Below are positions 25,764-33,578 of a DNA stretch of 42,321 nucleotides, piece by piece. The notes below the pieces were generated by a model. It made no database searches. It had not been told where the DNA came from and worked only from the letters and a program-made list of their open reading frames with translations. Origin of the DNA: Mycolicibacterium flavescens (GTDB lineage Bacteria; Actinomycetota; Actinomycetes; Mycobacteriales; Mycobacteriaceae); the NCBI RefSeq assembly GCF_001722335.1, contig NZ_MIHA01000033.1, positions 1 through 42,321 of the forward strand. The letters run 5' to 3'. Each line of letters begins with the position of its first letter. The first letter of the stretch is position 1. The position numbers and the translations under genes are program-made.

Positions 25764-25825
25764 GGCGAGCAGACGCGAAGTGCCCTATTTTCGGCACTTT
25801 TCCGGTCAGTTTGCGTCTGCTCGCC
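25764..25825. repeat. Intergenic hairpin repeat D, overlapping the AraC 3' end
   Basis: Perfect 13-bp arms GGCGAGCAGACGC (25764-25776) and GCGTCTGCTCGCC (25813-25825). An inner 7-bp stem AAGTGCC (25778-25784) / GGCACTT (25793-25799) lies around the loop CTATTTTC. It lies between convergent genes and could terminate both. The right arm is inside the minus-strand AraC coding region. Confidence 0.88.
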
Positions 25826-26591
25826 ACGTCTTGGGCACGCGGACCGCGGCGCCGGAGTCCAGCAGCGCCGAGGCCGTCAGCCCGAACGTCGACTTGAAGC
25901 GGTCGGACAGGTGCGACGGGCTGGCGAAACCGGCCTGCATCCCCGCGTCGGTCAGGTTGTGACCGTCGGCGATGGCCGCACCCGCGCGCAGTAGCCGCGC
26001 CCACAACCGGTAGCGGCGCAGCGTGGTGCCCACCTCGGCGCGGAACAGGTGCAGGAACCGCGACTCGGACAGCCCGACCGAGGCGGCCAGCTCGCGGGCC
26101 GACACCCGATCGGCAGGGTCCGCGCGAATCCGGTTGACCGCGAGTGTGATTCGCGGGTCCAGGTGGCGGTCGGCGACGGGCGCGGCGATGTCGAGCCAGT
26201 GCGACGCGGAGTCGTCGTCGTCCGGGGTGAACTGCAGGCGATGCGCCTCGACATGGCCAACGCCGATGTCGCCGCGCCGGGCGCCGACCTTGGCGCGGCA
26301 GCACTCGGCGCGGCTCGACGCCGGCTCCAGATAGCAGGAGACCAGCCCGTCGCCGTGGCAGGCCAGGTGGTGGGTGAACCGCGGCGGGATCAGCACGCTG
26401 GGTGCGCGCACCGGATCGGCGCCTTCGACGGTGACGCTCAACGGTCCGCCGATGCCGACCGCCAGACACCACACCGAACCTGAGTGCGGCGCCAGGTTCA
26501 GGCTCGGCCCGGCATACAGCGCGAGCCCCGGCCACAACCACACCGACGGGCGACAGGTTTGTGGAAGCGGGCCCGCTGCGTCGACGGTCAT
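25806..26591 (-). CDS. AraC-family transcriptional regulator
   Basis: A 261-residue regulator. Residues about 30-120 form a cupin-like sensor (VLIPPRFTHHLACHGDGLVSCYLEP) and residues about 164-245 hold the paired AraC helix-turn-helix motifs (ARELAASVGLSESRFLHLFR and the second, GMQAGFASPSHLSDRFKSTFG). The ATG at 26591 has a perfect AGGAGG five nt upstream. It diverges from the DUF4345-type gene with only 32 nt between start codons, and converges with the EthA-like gene. The last residues (RADAN) and the stop are encoded by hairpin repeat D, so the C terminus seems to have been reshaped by the repeat. Likely targets are the divergent membrane-protein gene and perhaps the monooxygenase pair. 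Confidence 0.87.
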   Translation of the reverse strand: MTVDAAGPLPQTCRPSVWLWPGLALYAGPSLNLAPHSGSVWCLAVGIGGPLSVTVEGADPVRAPSVLIPPRFTHHLACHGDGLVSCYLEPASSRAECCRAKVGARRGDIGVGHVEAHRLQFTPDDDDSASHWLDIAAPVADRHLDPRITLAVNRIRADPADRVSARELAASVGLSESRFLHLFRAEVGTTLRRYRLWARLLRAGAAIADGHNLTDAGMQAGFASPSHLSDRFKSTFGLTASALLDSGAAVRVPKTWRADAN

Positions 26592-26595
26592 GCTG

Positions 26596-26619
26596 GCCTC
26601 CTACCGATCGACAGGAGGC
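26596..26619. promoter_or_regulatory. Palindromic pair of ribosome-binding sites between divergent starts
   Basis: GCCTCCT (26596-26602) and AGGAGGC (26613-26619) form an inverted repeat around ACCGATCGAC. Each arm reads as AGGAGG on one strand, exactly five nt from the ATG at 26591 (minus) and from the GTG at 26624 (plus). It therefore fixes both starts and may double as an operator. Confidence 0.7.
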
Positions 26620-26623
26620 TACC

Positions 26624-26995
26624 GTGGCAGACATCGTCGTGGCGGTCATCGCCGTGTTCTTCGCCGGGATGGGCGTTTACGCGCTGGCGGTGCCCGACCG
26701 GTTGGTGCGGCCCTTCGGCACCACGCTGGGCGGGGCGACCGCGCGGGCCGAGGTGCGCGCGGTGTACGGCGGTTTCGGGTTGGCGATCGCGGGCGTACTG
26801 GGGTACGCCGTCGTCGCCGCGGAGGTTCGCGCCGGCGTGCTGCTCACCGTGGGCGTCGCGCTGACCGGCATGGCGTTCGGTCGGGTGGTGTCGGCGGTCG
26901 TCGACACACGAACAGCGTTCTACCCCAACTGGTTCTACTGCCTTGTCGAGGCGGTCGCGGCCGTCGCCCTCATCGTGGTTTCGGTGCGCTACTGA
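26624..26995 (+). CDS. Small integral membrane protein, DUF4345-like
   Basis: A 123-residue hydrophobic protein with about four predicted membrane spans: DIVVAVIAVFFAGMGVYALAV, a pair around VYGGFGLAIAGVLGYAVV and VLLTVGVALTGMAFG, and VEAVAAVALIVVSV. The layout and the RAEVRAVYGGFGLA segment resemble DUF4345 proteins as I recall them. AGGAGG five nt before GTG 26624 sets the start; an upstream in-frame extension to 26561 would overlap the AraC gene. Function is unknown. Its tight divergence from AraC suggests it is that regulator's target. Confidence 0.75.
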   Translation: MADIVVAVIAVFFAGMGVYALAVPDRLVRPFGTTLGGATARAEVRAVYGGFGLAIAGVLGYAVVAAEVRAGVLLTVGVALTGMAFGRVVSAVVDTRTAFYPNWFYCLVEAVAAVALIVVSVRY

Positions 26996-27027
26996 TCGCT
27001 GGTCGACGGTTAGCGCCCTGAAACCAC

Positions 27028-28139
27028 TCAATCGGCGAGGGTGAGCCAGTCCTTGAAGCCCGACGGGTCGTGGCGGCCGAGCGCGCCGTGTTCGAACAGG
27101 CCCCAGCCCTCGCGGGACGCGCCGCCCTCGGTGCACACGGCGCGGCCGACGTGGTCGATGACCCCGAACATGGCGCGGCCGTTGACCGCCGGGTCGGTCA
27201 TGTCGTAGGTCAGCCGCTCGGTGAACTTGTCGCCCTTCCACACCCCGTGCAGCCAGTCGGAGTCGCCGCCGTAGCCGCCGCCGATGTGGATCGGCACCGC
27301 CAACTTGGACTCGACCTCGAACACCACCGGCGACCCGTCTCGTGTGGCGGCCTCGATGGTGGCGCCGTACGGGATTCGGGTGCCGGAGGTGTAGTGGATC
27401 TTGGCCCGCGGCCAGCCGAGTTGTTCCACGCGGCCGTCACGCCAGATGCGGGTGCAGTCGTTGAGGCTGCGGAACCCGGTCGGGTCCTCCTGGATGATCA
27501 GGCAGATCCCGAAGTCGTCGAAGGCCATCGGCACGTACAGCCACCACATGCCCTCGAACGGGGGATCGGCGGGCCGGCCGGCCGGTTCGGCCTCGCCGAT
27601 CGGGCGGATGCCCCACGACCGGTCGCGGCTGCCGATCCACACGTCCGGGTCGACGGTGATGTCCTCGCCGTCGACCGAGATCACCCCGCTCCACGACCCG
27701 ACCTGCGCGAACCGCTGGGCGTCCAACGTGATCCGGGTGCCCGTGCGCAACACGTGGCGCTGCTCCTGGACGGCGTCGAACAGACCGTTCCAGGTCAGGT
27801 CGACAGCGATGCCCTCGGTCTCCTCGAGCACGATCCGCAGTTTGCGCAGCGGTTCGCTGACCTCGACCCGATAGCCCAGCACGTGCTGGTTGAGCCGGTC
27901 GCCGTCGATGGCGTCGGACAGGTGCACGGCGGTCTGGGTGTCACCGCGCCGTACCAGCACGAACGCGTCCTTGACACCCAGGTTCGGGTAGTACCCGATG
28001 CCGGTGATCGCGAAGATGTCGCCGGTGCGGTCGTGGGCGTTGAAGTAGGAGCGGTCGTAGAAGTTGCGGTCCGACGATCCCGGCCACGCGATCGGCTGGG
28101 GGATCTGGTGGATCGGGAATTCGTCTGTGGGTCCGAGCA

Positions 28140-28140
<1 letters not shown>
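27028..28140 (-). CDS. Conserved mycobacterial protein, Rv3169-like
   Basis: A 370-residue soluble protein matching the position and approximate size of Rv3169. It is rich in beta-strand-type sequence and Trp (GMWWLYVPMAFDDFGICLIIQEDP, SRDRSWGIRP). This resembles the lipocalin-like AttH/DUF7064-type folds seen beside aminoglycoside-phosphotransferase-like genes; that link is from memory and tentative. It has no obvious membrane segment or catalytic motif. Its ATG overlaps the stop of the upstream phosphotransferase (TAATG), with AGGAGG placed inside that gene's end, so the two are translationally coupled. Enzyme or ligand-binding function is unknown; the pairing suggests a shared substrate. 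Confidence 0.78.
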
Positions 28141-29291
<1,151 letters not shown>

Positions 29292-29296
29292 CTAAT

Positions 29297-29317
29297 TACG
29301 ATACGCTGGGTAGCGAT
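29297..29317. promoter_or_regulatory. Overlapping divergent -10 boxes and possible TetR site
   Basis: Plus-strand TACGAT (29297-29302) and minus-strand TATCGT (29303-29298) overlap, giving back-to-back -10 boxes for the TetR gene and the phosphotransferase operon. CGCT-GGGT-AGCG with flanking CGATA direct repeats follows and could be the TetR binding site. Confidence 0.4.
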
Positions 29318-29920
29318 ATGAAATCAGACGCGTCTTCGCTTGACAAGACCCCGGGCGCCGGGCGGCCCCGGGATCCGCGTATCGACGCTGCCATATTGCG
29401 GGCCACCGCGGATCTGCTTGTGGAAATCGGCTATTCGAATCTGACGATGGCCGCGGTCGCCGAGCGCGCGGGCACCACCAAGACCGCGCTGTACCGGCGC
29501 TGGTCGAGCAAGGTCGAACTGGTCCACGAGGCGGCGTTCCCGGCGGCGCCGTCGGCCATCGAGACGCCGCCGGGCAGTTTCGCAGCCGACATCCGCGCGA
29601 TGCTGGCCGCCACCCGCGACGTGTTCACCAGCCCGGTGGTGCGCGCGGCGCTGCCCGGGCTGATCGCCGACATGGTCGCCGACGCCGAGCTCAACGTGCG
29701 GGTGATGGAACGGTTCGCCGGAGTGTTCGTGGCCGTGCGCAACCGGGTCGCCGACGCAGTGCGACGCGGTGAGGTGCGCGCCGACGTCGACCCGGACCGG
29801 CTGGTCGAGGTGATCGGCGGCGCGACGCTGCTGCGCATGCTGTTGCAGCCCGGCGAGCCGCTCGGCGATGACTGGGTCGACCAGACCACCGCGATCGTGG
29901 TGCACGGTGTGGTGACATAG
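29318..29920 (+). CDS. TetR-family regulator (Rv3167c-like)
   Basis: A 200-residue TetR protein. The N-terminal helix-turn-helix spans about 25-65 (LTMAAVAERAGTTKTALYRRWSSKVEL), and the helical ligand domain has the common C-terminal pattern for this group (RGEVRADVDPDRLVEVIGGATLLRMLL). It probably represses the divergent phosphotransferase/Rv3169-like operon and itself. In M. tuberculosis, Rv3167c is reported to affect phthiocerol lipid production and phagosome escape; whether that applies here is unknown. The ATG at 29318 has a very short leader. The PIG-L deacetylase gene begins 5 nt after its stop, so both are likely cotranscribed. Confidence 0.88.
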   Translation: MKSDASSLDKTPGAGRPRDPRIDAAILRATADLLVEIGYSNLTMAAVAERAGTTKTALYRRWSSKVELVHEAAFPAAPSAIETPPGSFAADIRAMLAATRDVFTSPVVRAALPGLIADMVADAELNVRVMERFAGVFVAVRNRVADAVRRGEVRADVDPDRLVEVIGGATLLRMLLQPGEPLGDDWVDQTTAIVVHGVVT

Positions 29921-29925
29921 GGGTC

Positions 29926-30612
29926 GTGCTCGAGGCGTTTCCGACCGACTGGCGCACCGCGGTGCTGCTGGTGCCGCATCCCGACGACCCGGAGTACGGT
30001 TGCGCGGCCGCGGTGGCGAAGTGGACCGGCGAGGGCAGGACCGTCCACTACGCGTTGGCCAGCCGCGGCGAGGCCGGCATCGCCGGTATGCCGACCGAGC
30101 AGGCGGGCCCGCTGCGCGAGGCCGAGCAGTTGCGCTCCGCGGCCGTCCTCGGCGTCGCCGATGTGCAGTTCTGGGACTTCCCCGACAGCGAGATCCGCAA
30201 CACCGCAGAGCTGCGCGCGGCGATCACCGAGACGATCACCGCGCTGCGCCCCGACGTGGTGATCAGCATCTACGGCGGCCCCGAGTGGGCGCCCGGGCAG
30301 CCCAACCAGCGCGACCACATGGAGTTCGCCGCCGCGGTCGTCGACGCCTACGACGCGCTGGCCGACCCGCCGCGGTGGCTGTTCCAGAACGGTCCGGAGG
30401 CGACGCACGCCGAGGTGATCGACGACGGCTGTTTCGAGCGGGCGGTCGCGTCGCTGGCCGAGCACAAGGTGTACCTGTCGGTGCTCGACCCGGACACCCC
30501 GGTCGTCGAGCAGGCCCGCCGCCAGGTGGAGATGACCACGACGCCGCGCCCCGAGTTCGGCGGCCGCCGCACGGTCGAGTTCATCCTCGTCCGCGACGGT
30601 CGAGGCCGCTGA
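29926..30612 (+). CDS. PIG-L family deacetylase
   Basis: A 228-residue LmbE/PIG-L zinc-dependent N-deacetylase. VPHPDDPEYG carries zinc ligands His18 and Asp21 with the general base next to them (HPDD, 18-21), and RDHMEF supplies the third ligand His131. SRGEAG and the DFPDSEI segment are usual for the family, which includes MshB and Mca of mycothiol metabolism; it is not obviously either. The start is GTG at 29926, five nt after the TetR stop. The stop codon lies inside hairpin repeat E. The substrate is probably an N-acetylated sugar or conjugate. Confidence 0.87.
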   Translation: MLEAFPTDWRTAVLLVPHPDDPEYGCAAAVAKWTGEGRTVHYALASRGEAGIAGMPTEQAGPLREAEQLRSAAVLGVADVQFWDFPDSEIRNTAELRAAITETITALRPDVVISIYGGPEWAPGQPNQRDHMEFAAAVVDAYDALADPPRWLFQNGPEATHAEVIDDGCFERAVASLAEHKVYLSVLDPDTPVVEQARRQVEMTTTPRPEFGGRRTVEFILVRDGRGR

Positions 30613-30665
30613 GCGTCGGGTTTCTGATGCGATATCGCGCATTTCGCGCGAAAGTTCCCACGCTC
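30611..30665. repeat. Intergenic hairpin repeat E, overlapping the PIG-L stop
   Basis: GAGCGTCGGG (30611-30620) pairs with CCCACGCTC (30657-30665) with one bulged C. An inner stem TCGCGC (30635-30640) / GCGCGA (30646-30651) encloses ATTTC. The outer arm starts within the TGA stop of the PIG-L gene. It separates convergent genes and may act as a bidirectional terminator. Confidence 0.65.
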
Positions 30666-30685
30666 GGCGGACGAGCACGCGAGCG

Positions 30686-31462
30686 CTACGTGTCGATCTG
30701 GCGCTTGTTGCGCTGCGACACCGCCTCGAACCGGTCGCCGAGCCCCTCGAAATCGCGGTGCTGCGCGTACGCGATCTTCTCTTCGGCCGCCAGCGCCGGA
30801 TCGATCACCGCGGCGGCGCCCGTCGTATAGATCTCCTTGAGCCCGCGCATGACCGGGCCCGGCACCTCGGCGATCTGAGCGGCCAGTTCGACGGCGCGGG
30901 CCAGCAGCCGGTCGTGCTCGACGACCTCGGTCACCAGCCCGATCCGCTCGGCGCGGGCGGCGTCGACCACCTCGCCGGTCATCGACAGCCGACGGGCCAT
31001 CGCCAGCCCGACCACTTGCGGTAGCCGCGCGGTCATCCCGCCGCCGGGCAGGATGCCGACGCGGGCGTGTGTGTCGGCGAACACCGCGCGCTCGGACGCG
31101 ACGAGAAAGTCGCAGCCCAACGCCATCTCTAGGCCGCCGGTGAAGGTGGCGCCGTTGATCGCGGCGATGATCGGCGTGCGCATGTTGCCGGTCGCGGCGA
31201 TACAACTCTGCGAGCGGAACTCCTCGAAGTAGGCCAGGCCGTCGCGCTGGGCCTCCTTGAGATCGACGCCCGCGCAGAAGGCCGGGTCGGCGCCGGTGAG
31301 CACGACGGCGCGCACCGAATCGTCGTCGTCGGCGTCGGTCAGCGCGGTGTAGGTGGCGTGGATCAACGCGCGGCTCAACGCATTTCGAGCCTCGGGGCGG
31401 TTCATCGTCAGCACCCGGACCGGGCCGTTGTCGGCGACGAGGACGAGCGGTTGTTCGGTCAT
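30686..31462 (-). CDS. Enoyl-CoA hydratase/isomerase (crotonase) family protein
   Basis: A 258-residue crotonase. The oxyanion-hole segments are AFCAGVDLKE and NGATFTGGLEMALGCD. Glu112 aligns with the first catalytic Glu of crotonase, but the second Glu position appears to be His132 (ADTHARVGILPGGG), as in several mycobacterial EchA proteins, so hydratase activity is uncertain and isomerase or other CoA chemistry is possible. ATG 31462 is preferred over the GTG one codon before because a TAGATT -10 box is placed exactly for a leaderless start at this A. It diverges from the FAD monooxygenase and may share control by the tandem repeat at 31501-31523. Confidence 0.87.
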   Translation of the reverse strand: MTEQPLVLVADNGPVRVLTMNRPEARNALSRALIHATYTALTDADDDDSVRAVVLTGADPAFCAGVDLKEAQRDGLAYFEEFRSQSCIAATGNMRTPIIAAINGATFTGGLEMALGCDFLVASERAVFADTHARVGILPGGGMTARLPQVVGLAMARRLSMTGEVVDAARAERIGLVTEVVEHDRLLARAVELAAQIAEVPGPVMRGLKEIYTTGAAAVIDPALAAEEKIAYAQHRDFEGLGDRFEAVSQRNKRQIDT

Positions 31463-31468
31463 CACCTG

Positions 31469-31474
31469 AATCTA
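31469..31474 (-). promoter_or_regulatory. -10 box of a probable leaderless promoter for the crotonase
   Basis: TAGATT on the minus strand is followed by six nt and then the ATG at 31462, placing +1 on the start codon. No good ribosome site is needed or present. Confidence 0.5.
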
Positions 31475-31500
31475 GCGGTCCGGGCCCGACGCGCGTATAT

Positions 31501-31523
31501 TCCGTTACGTATCCGTTTCGTAA
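31501..31523. promoter_or_regulatory. Tandem 11-bp repeat with embedded palindrome, probable TetR operator
   Basis: TCCGTTACGTA (31501-31511) is followed directly by TCCGTTTCGTA (31512-31522), one mismatch apart and one helical turn in period. The inverted repeat TTACG-N9-CGTAA (31505-31523) overlaps them. It lies immediately upstream of the monooxygenase ribosome site, whose operon ends with a TetR gene. Confidence 0.6.
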
Positions 31524-31538
31524 ATGGAGGAGGCGCAG

Positions 31539-32987
31539 ATGTCCCAGGTGCTGGTGACCGGTGCCGGCCCGACCGGCCTGGCGGCGGCCTGCGGGCTGCT
31601 CCGCCGCGGCGTCGCGGTGCGCGTCATCGACAAAGCCGACGGGCCCGCGACGACCTCGAGGGCGAACTTCCTGCATGCGCGCGGTTCGGAGGTGCTGGAG
31701 CGGCTCGGCGCGCTCGGCGACCTACCGGACCGCTCGGTGCGGGCCATGAGCATCACGACCTACCTCGGCGACCGCCCCGTCATGCACATCAGGTTCGGCG
31801 ACCCGCAGATGCAGACCGCCGCGCCGCCGATGGTCATCTCCCAGGCCGAGGTGGAGGCCGCGCTGCGTGCCCGGCTGACCGAACTCGGCGGGCAGATCGA
31901 GTGGGACACCGAACTCGTCGGGCTCCACCAGAGCAATGACGGTGTGCTGGCCACCACGGACTCCGGCGCCCAGCACCAGACCGACTGGCTGATCGGCTGC
32001 GACGGCGCAGGCAGCGCCACCCGCAAGCTCGCCGACATCGGTTTCCCGGGGGTCAAGCTCAGCGAACGCTTCCTGCTCGCCGACGTCGCACTCGACTGGG
32101 ATCTGGACCGCTCCGGAACCACCGGGTGGATCCACCCGGCGGGCATGCTCGGCGTGATGCCGATGCCGGGCGGAATGTGGCGCGTCATCGCCTACGACCC
32201 CGACGGACCGTCCGACAAGCCCAGCGACGCAGAGATGTTGAGCCGTCTCGAACGGATCCTGCCCGAGCGCACCGGTCGCCGAGTGCAGATCACCGACGTC
32301 GGATGGCTGTCTACGTTCCGGGTGCACCGGCGCCTGGCTGACACCTACCGGCGGTCACGGGTGTTCCTCGCCGGCGACGCCGCCCACACCCACGCCCCGT
32401 TCGGCGGGCAGGGGATGCTCACCGGGCTCGGCGACGCCGAAAACCTCGCATGGAAGCTGGCGACGGTGATCGGCGGCCACGCTGAACCCGCGCTGCTCGA
32501 CACCTACGAATCCGAACGTCGCCCGCTGGCCACCGAGGTGTTGCGCAGCACCAGCGCTGTGACGAAAGTCAATGTGGCGCAACACGGTTTCGGACGGTTC
32601 CTCCGCGACCGGATCCTCGTCCCGGTGATGAACCTGGCGTGGATACAGCGCAAGATCACCTACCAGACCTCGCAACTGTGGGTCAGCTACCGCCGCGGTC
32701 CGCTGGCCGAACGGTCCCTGCCGTGGCAGCGGCCGCGACCGGGGGACCGCGTCGCCGGGGTCTCGGGTGAGCAGTTGCGCGGCGGCTGGGCGCTGCTATC
32801 CGGCGAGCGCGCACTGCTCGACGTCGCGACGCACCGACTCGGCCCGGATGTCCAGATGCTGGACGACCCGGTCGACGGTGACGCCCTGCTGGTCCGCCCC
32901 GACGGCCATCTCGCCTGGCGCGGAACCGATGCCGCGAGCCTCGACGACTGGCTGCGCCGGGCGCTGAGTACCGGCACGGTGCGATGA
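31539..32987 (+). CDS. FAD-dependent aromatic-hydroxylase-type monooxygenase
   Basis: A 482-residue group A flavoprotein monooxygenase (PheA/TfdB/MhpA-like). FAD motif GAGPTG (8-13), DG motif GCDGAGSATR (153-162) and GD motif FLAGDAAHTHAPFGGQG (277-292) are all present. The C terminus has the thioredoxin-like tail usual in phenol-hydroxylase relatives. It should hydroxylate an aromatic or polyketide-like substrate with NAD(P)H and O2. GGAGGAGG at 31526-31533, five nt before ATG 31539, decides the start over the ATG at 31524. Its stop overlaps the start of the TetR gene by 4 nt (ATGA), so enzyme and regulator are coupled, and the tandem repeat upstream is the likely operator. Confidence 0.88.
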   Translation: MSQVLVTGAGPTGLAAACGLLRRGVAVRVIDKADGPATTSRANFLHARGSEVLERLGALGDLPDRSVRAMSITTYLGDRPVMHIRFGDPQMQTAAPPMVISQAEVEAALRARLTELGGQIEWDTELVGLHQSNDGVLATTDSGAQHQTDWLIGCDGAGSATRKLADIGFPGVKLSERFLLADVALDWDLDRSGTTGWIHPAGMLGVMPMPGGMWRVIAYDPDGPSDKPSDAEMLSRLERILPERTGRRVQITDVGWLSTFRVHRRLADTYRRSRVFLAGDAAHTHAPFGGQGMLTGLGDAENLAWKLATVIGGHAEPALLDTYESERRPLATEVLRSTSAVTKVNVAQHGFGRFLRDRILVPVMNLAWIQRKITYQTSQLWVSYRRGPLAERSLPWQRPRPGDRVAGVSGEQLRGGWALLSGERALLDVATHRLGPDVQMLDDPVDGDALLVRPDGHLAWRGTDAASLDDWLRRALSTGTVR

Positions 32988-33574
32988 CACGGGGCCGGCC
33001 GCGAGACCCGGCCACCGACACCGCGATCCTCACCGCGGCGCTGGACCTGTTCATCGACCGCGGCATCGCGGGCATGAGCATGGAGCAGGTCGCCAAGCGC
33101 GCCGGTGTCGGGAAGCCGACCGTCTACCGGAGGTGGCCGGACAAGGAGCGCTTGATCGCCGACGCAATCGAAACCCAGGTCAGCGCGGACATCCGGTGGC
33201 CCACCGACGGCGAAGTCGCAACCGTCGAGGCCCGGGATCTGGTGCGACGCAACATCGCCGCCGCCGCGGCCACCGCGGCCGACCCCAGGTTCCGCGGCCT
33301 GGTCGCACAGATCTACGGCTCCGCCGTCACACACCCGCTGCTGATGCAGACGTACTGGGACCACTACATCCTCCCGCGGCGCACGACGGTGCTCGCCATG
33401 CTGCGCCGCGCGCAGGCCGACGGCGCGGTCGACGCCGACGCCGACCTCGACGTGTTGATCGACATGCTCGCCGGGGCGGTCACTTACCGTATCCTGCAAC
33501 CGAATCCGCCGACGGCGCGGCAGATGCGCCGCTACCTGGAAAGCCTCTACCGGCAGGTCGGGCTGCTCGAGTGA
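32984..33574 (+). CDS. TetR-family regulator coupled to the FAD monooxygenase
   Basis: A 196-residue TetR protein. It starts MTRGRPRDPATD, has a helix-turn-helix at about 28-60 (MSMEQVAKRAGVGKPTVYRRWPDKERL), and ends in a helical ligand domain. Its ATG overlaps the monooxygenase stop by 4 nt, so it is translated from the same mRNA and probably represses that operon through the repeat at 31501-31523, possibly with the divergent crotonase as well. The ligand is probably the monooxygenase substrate. Its stop lies only 4 nt from the nuoN stop on the opposite strand. Confidence 0.9.
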   Translation: MTRGRPRDPATDTAILTAALDLFIDRGIAGMSMEQVAKRAGVGKPTVYRRWPDKERLIADAIETQVSADIRWPTDGEVATVEARDLVRRNIAAAAATAADPRFRGLVAQIYGSAVTHPLLMQTYWDHYILPRRTTVLAMLRRAQADGAVDADADLDVLIDMLAGAVTYRILQPNPPTARQMRRYLESLYRQVGLLE

Positions 33575-33578
33575 GCAG

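Noticed and set aside
31524..31538. ATG 15 nt upstream as start of the FAD monooxygenase
   Set aside because: The GGAGGAGG ribosome site lies after this ATG and five nt before the ATG at 31539, so the downstream start is preferred.
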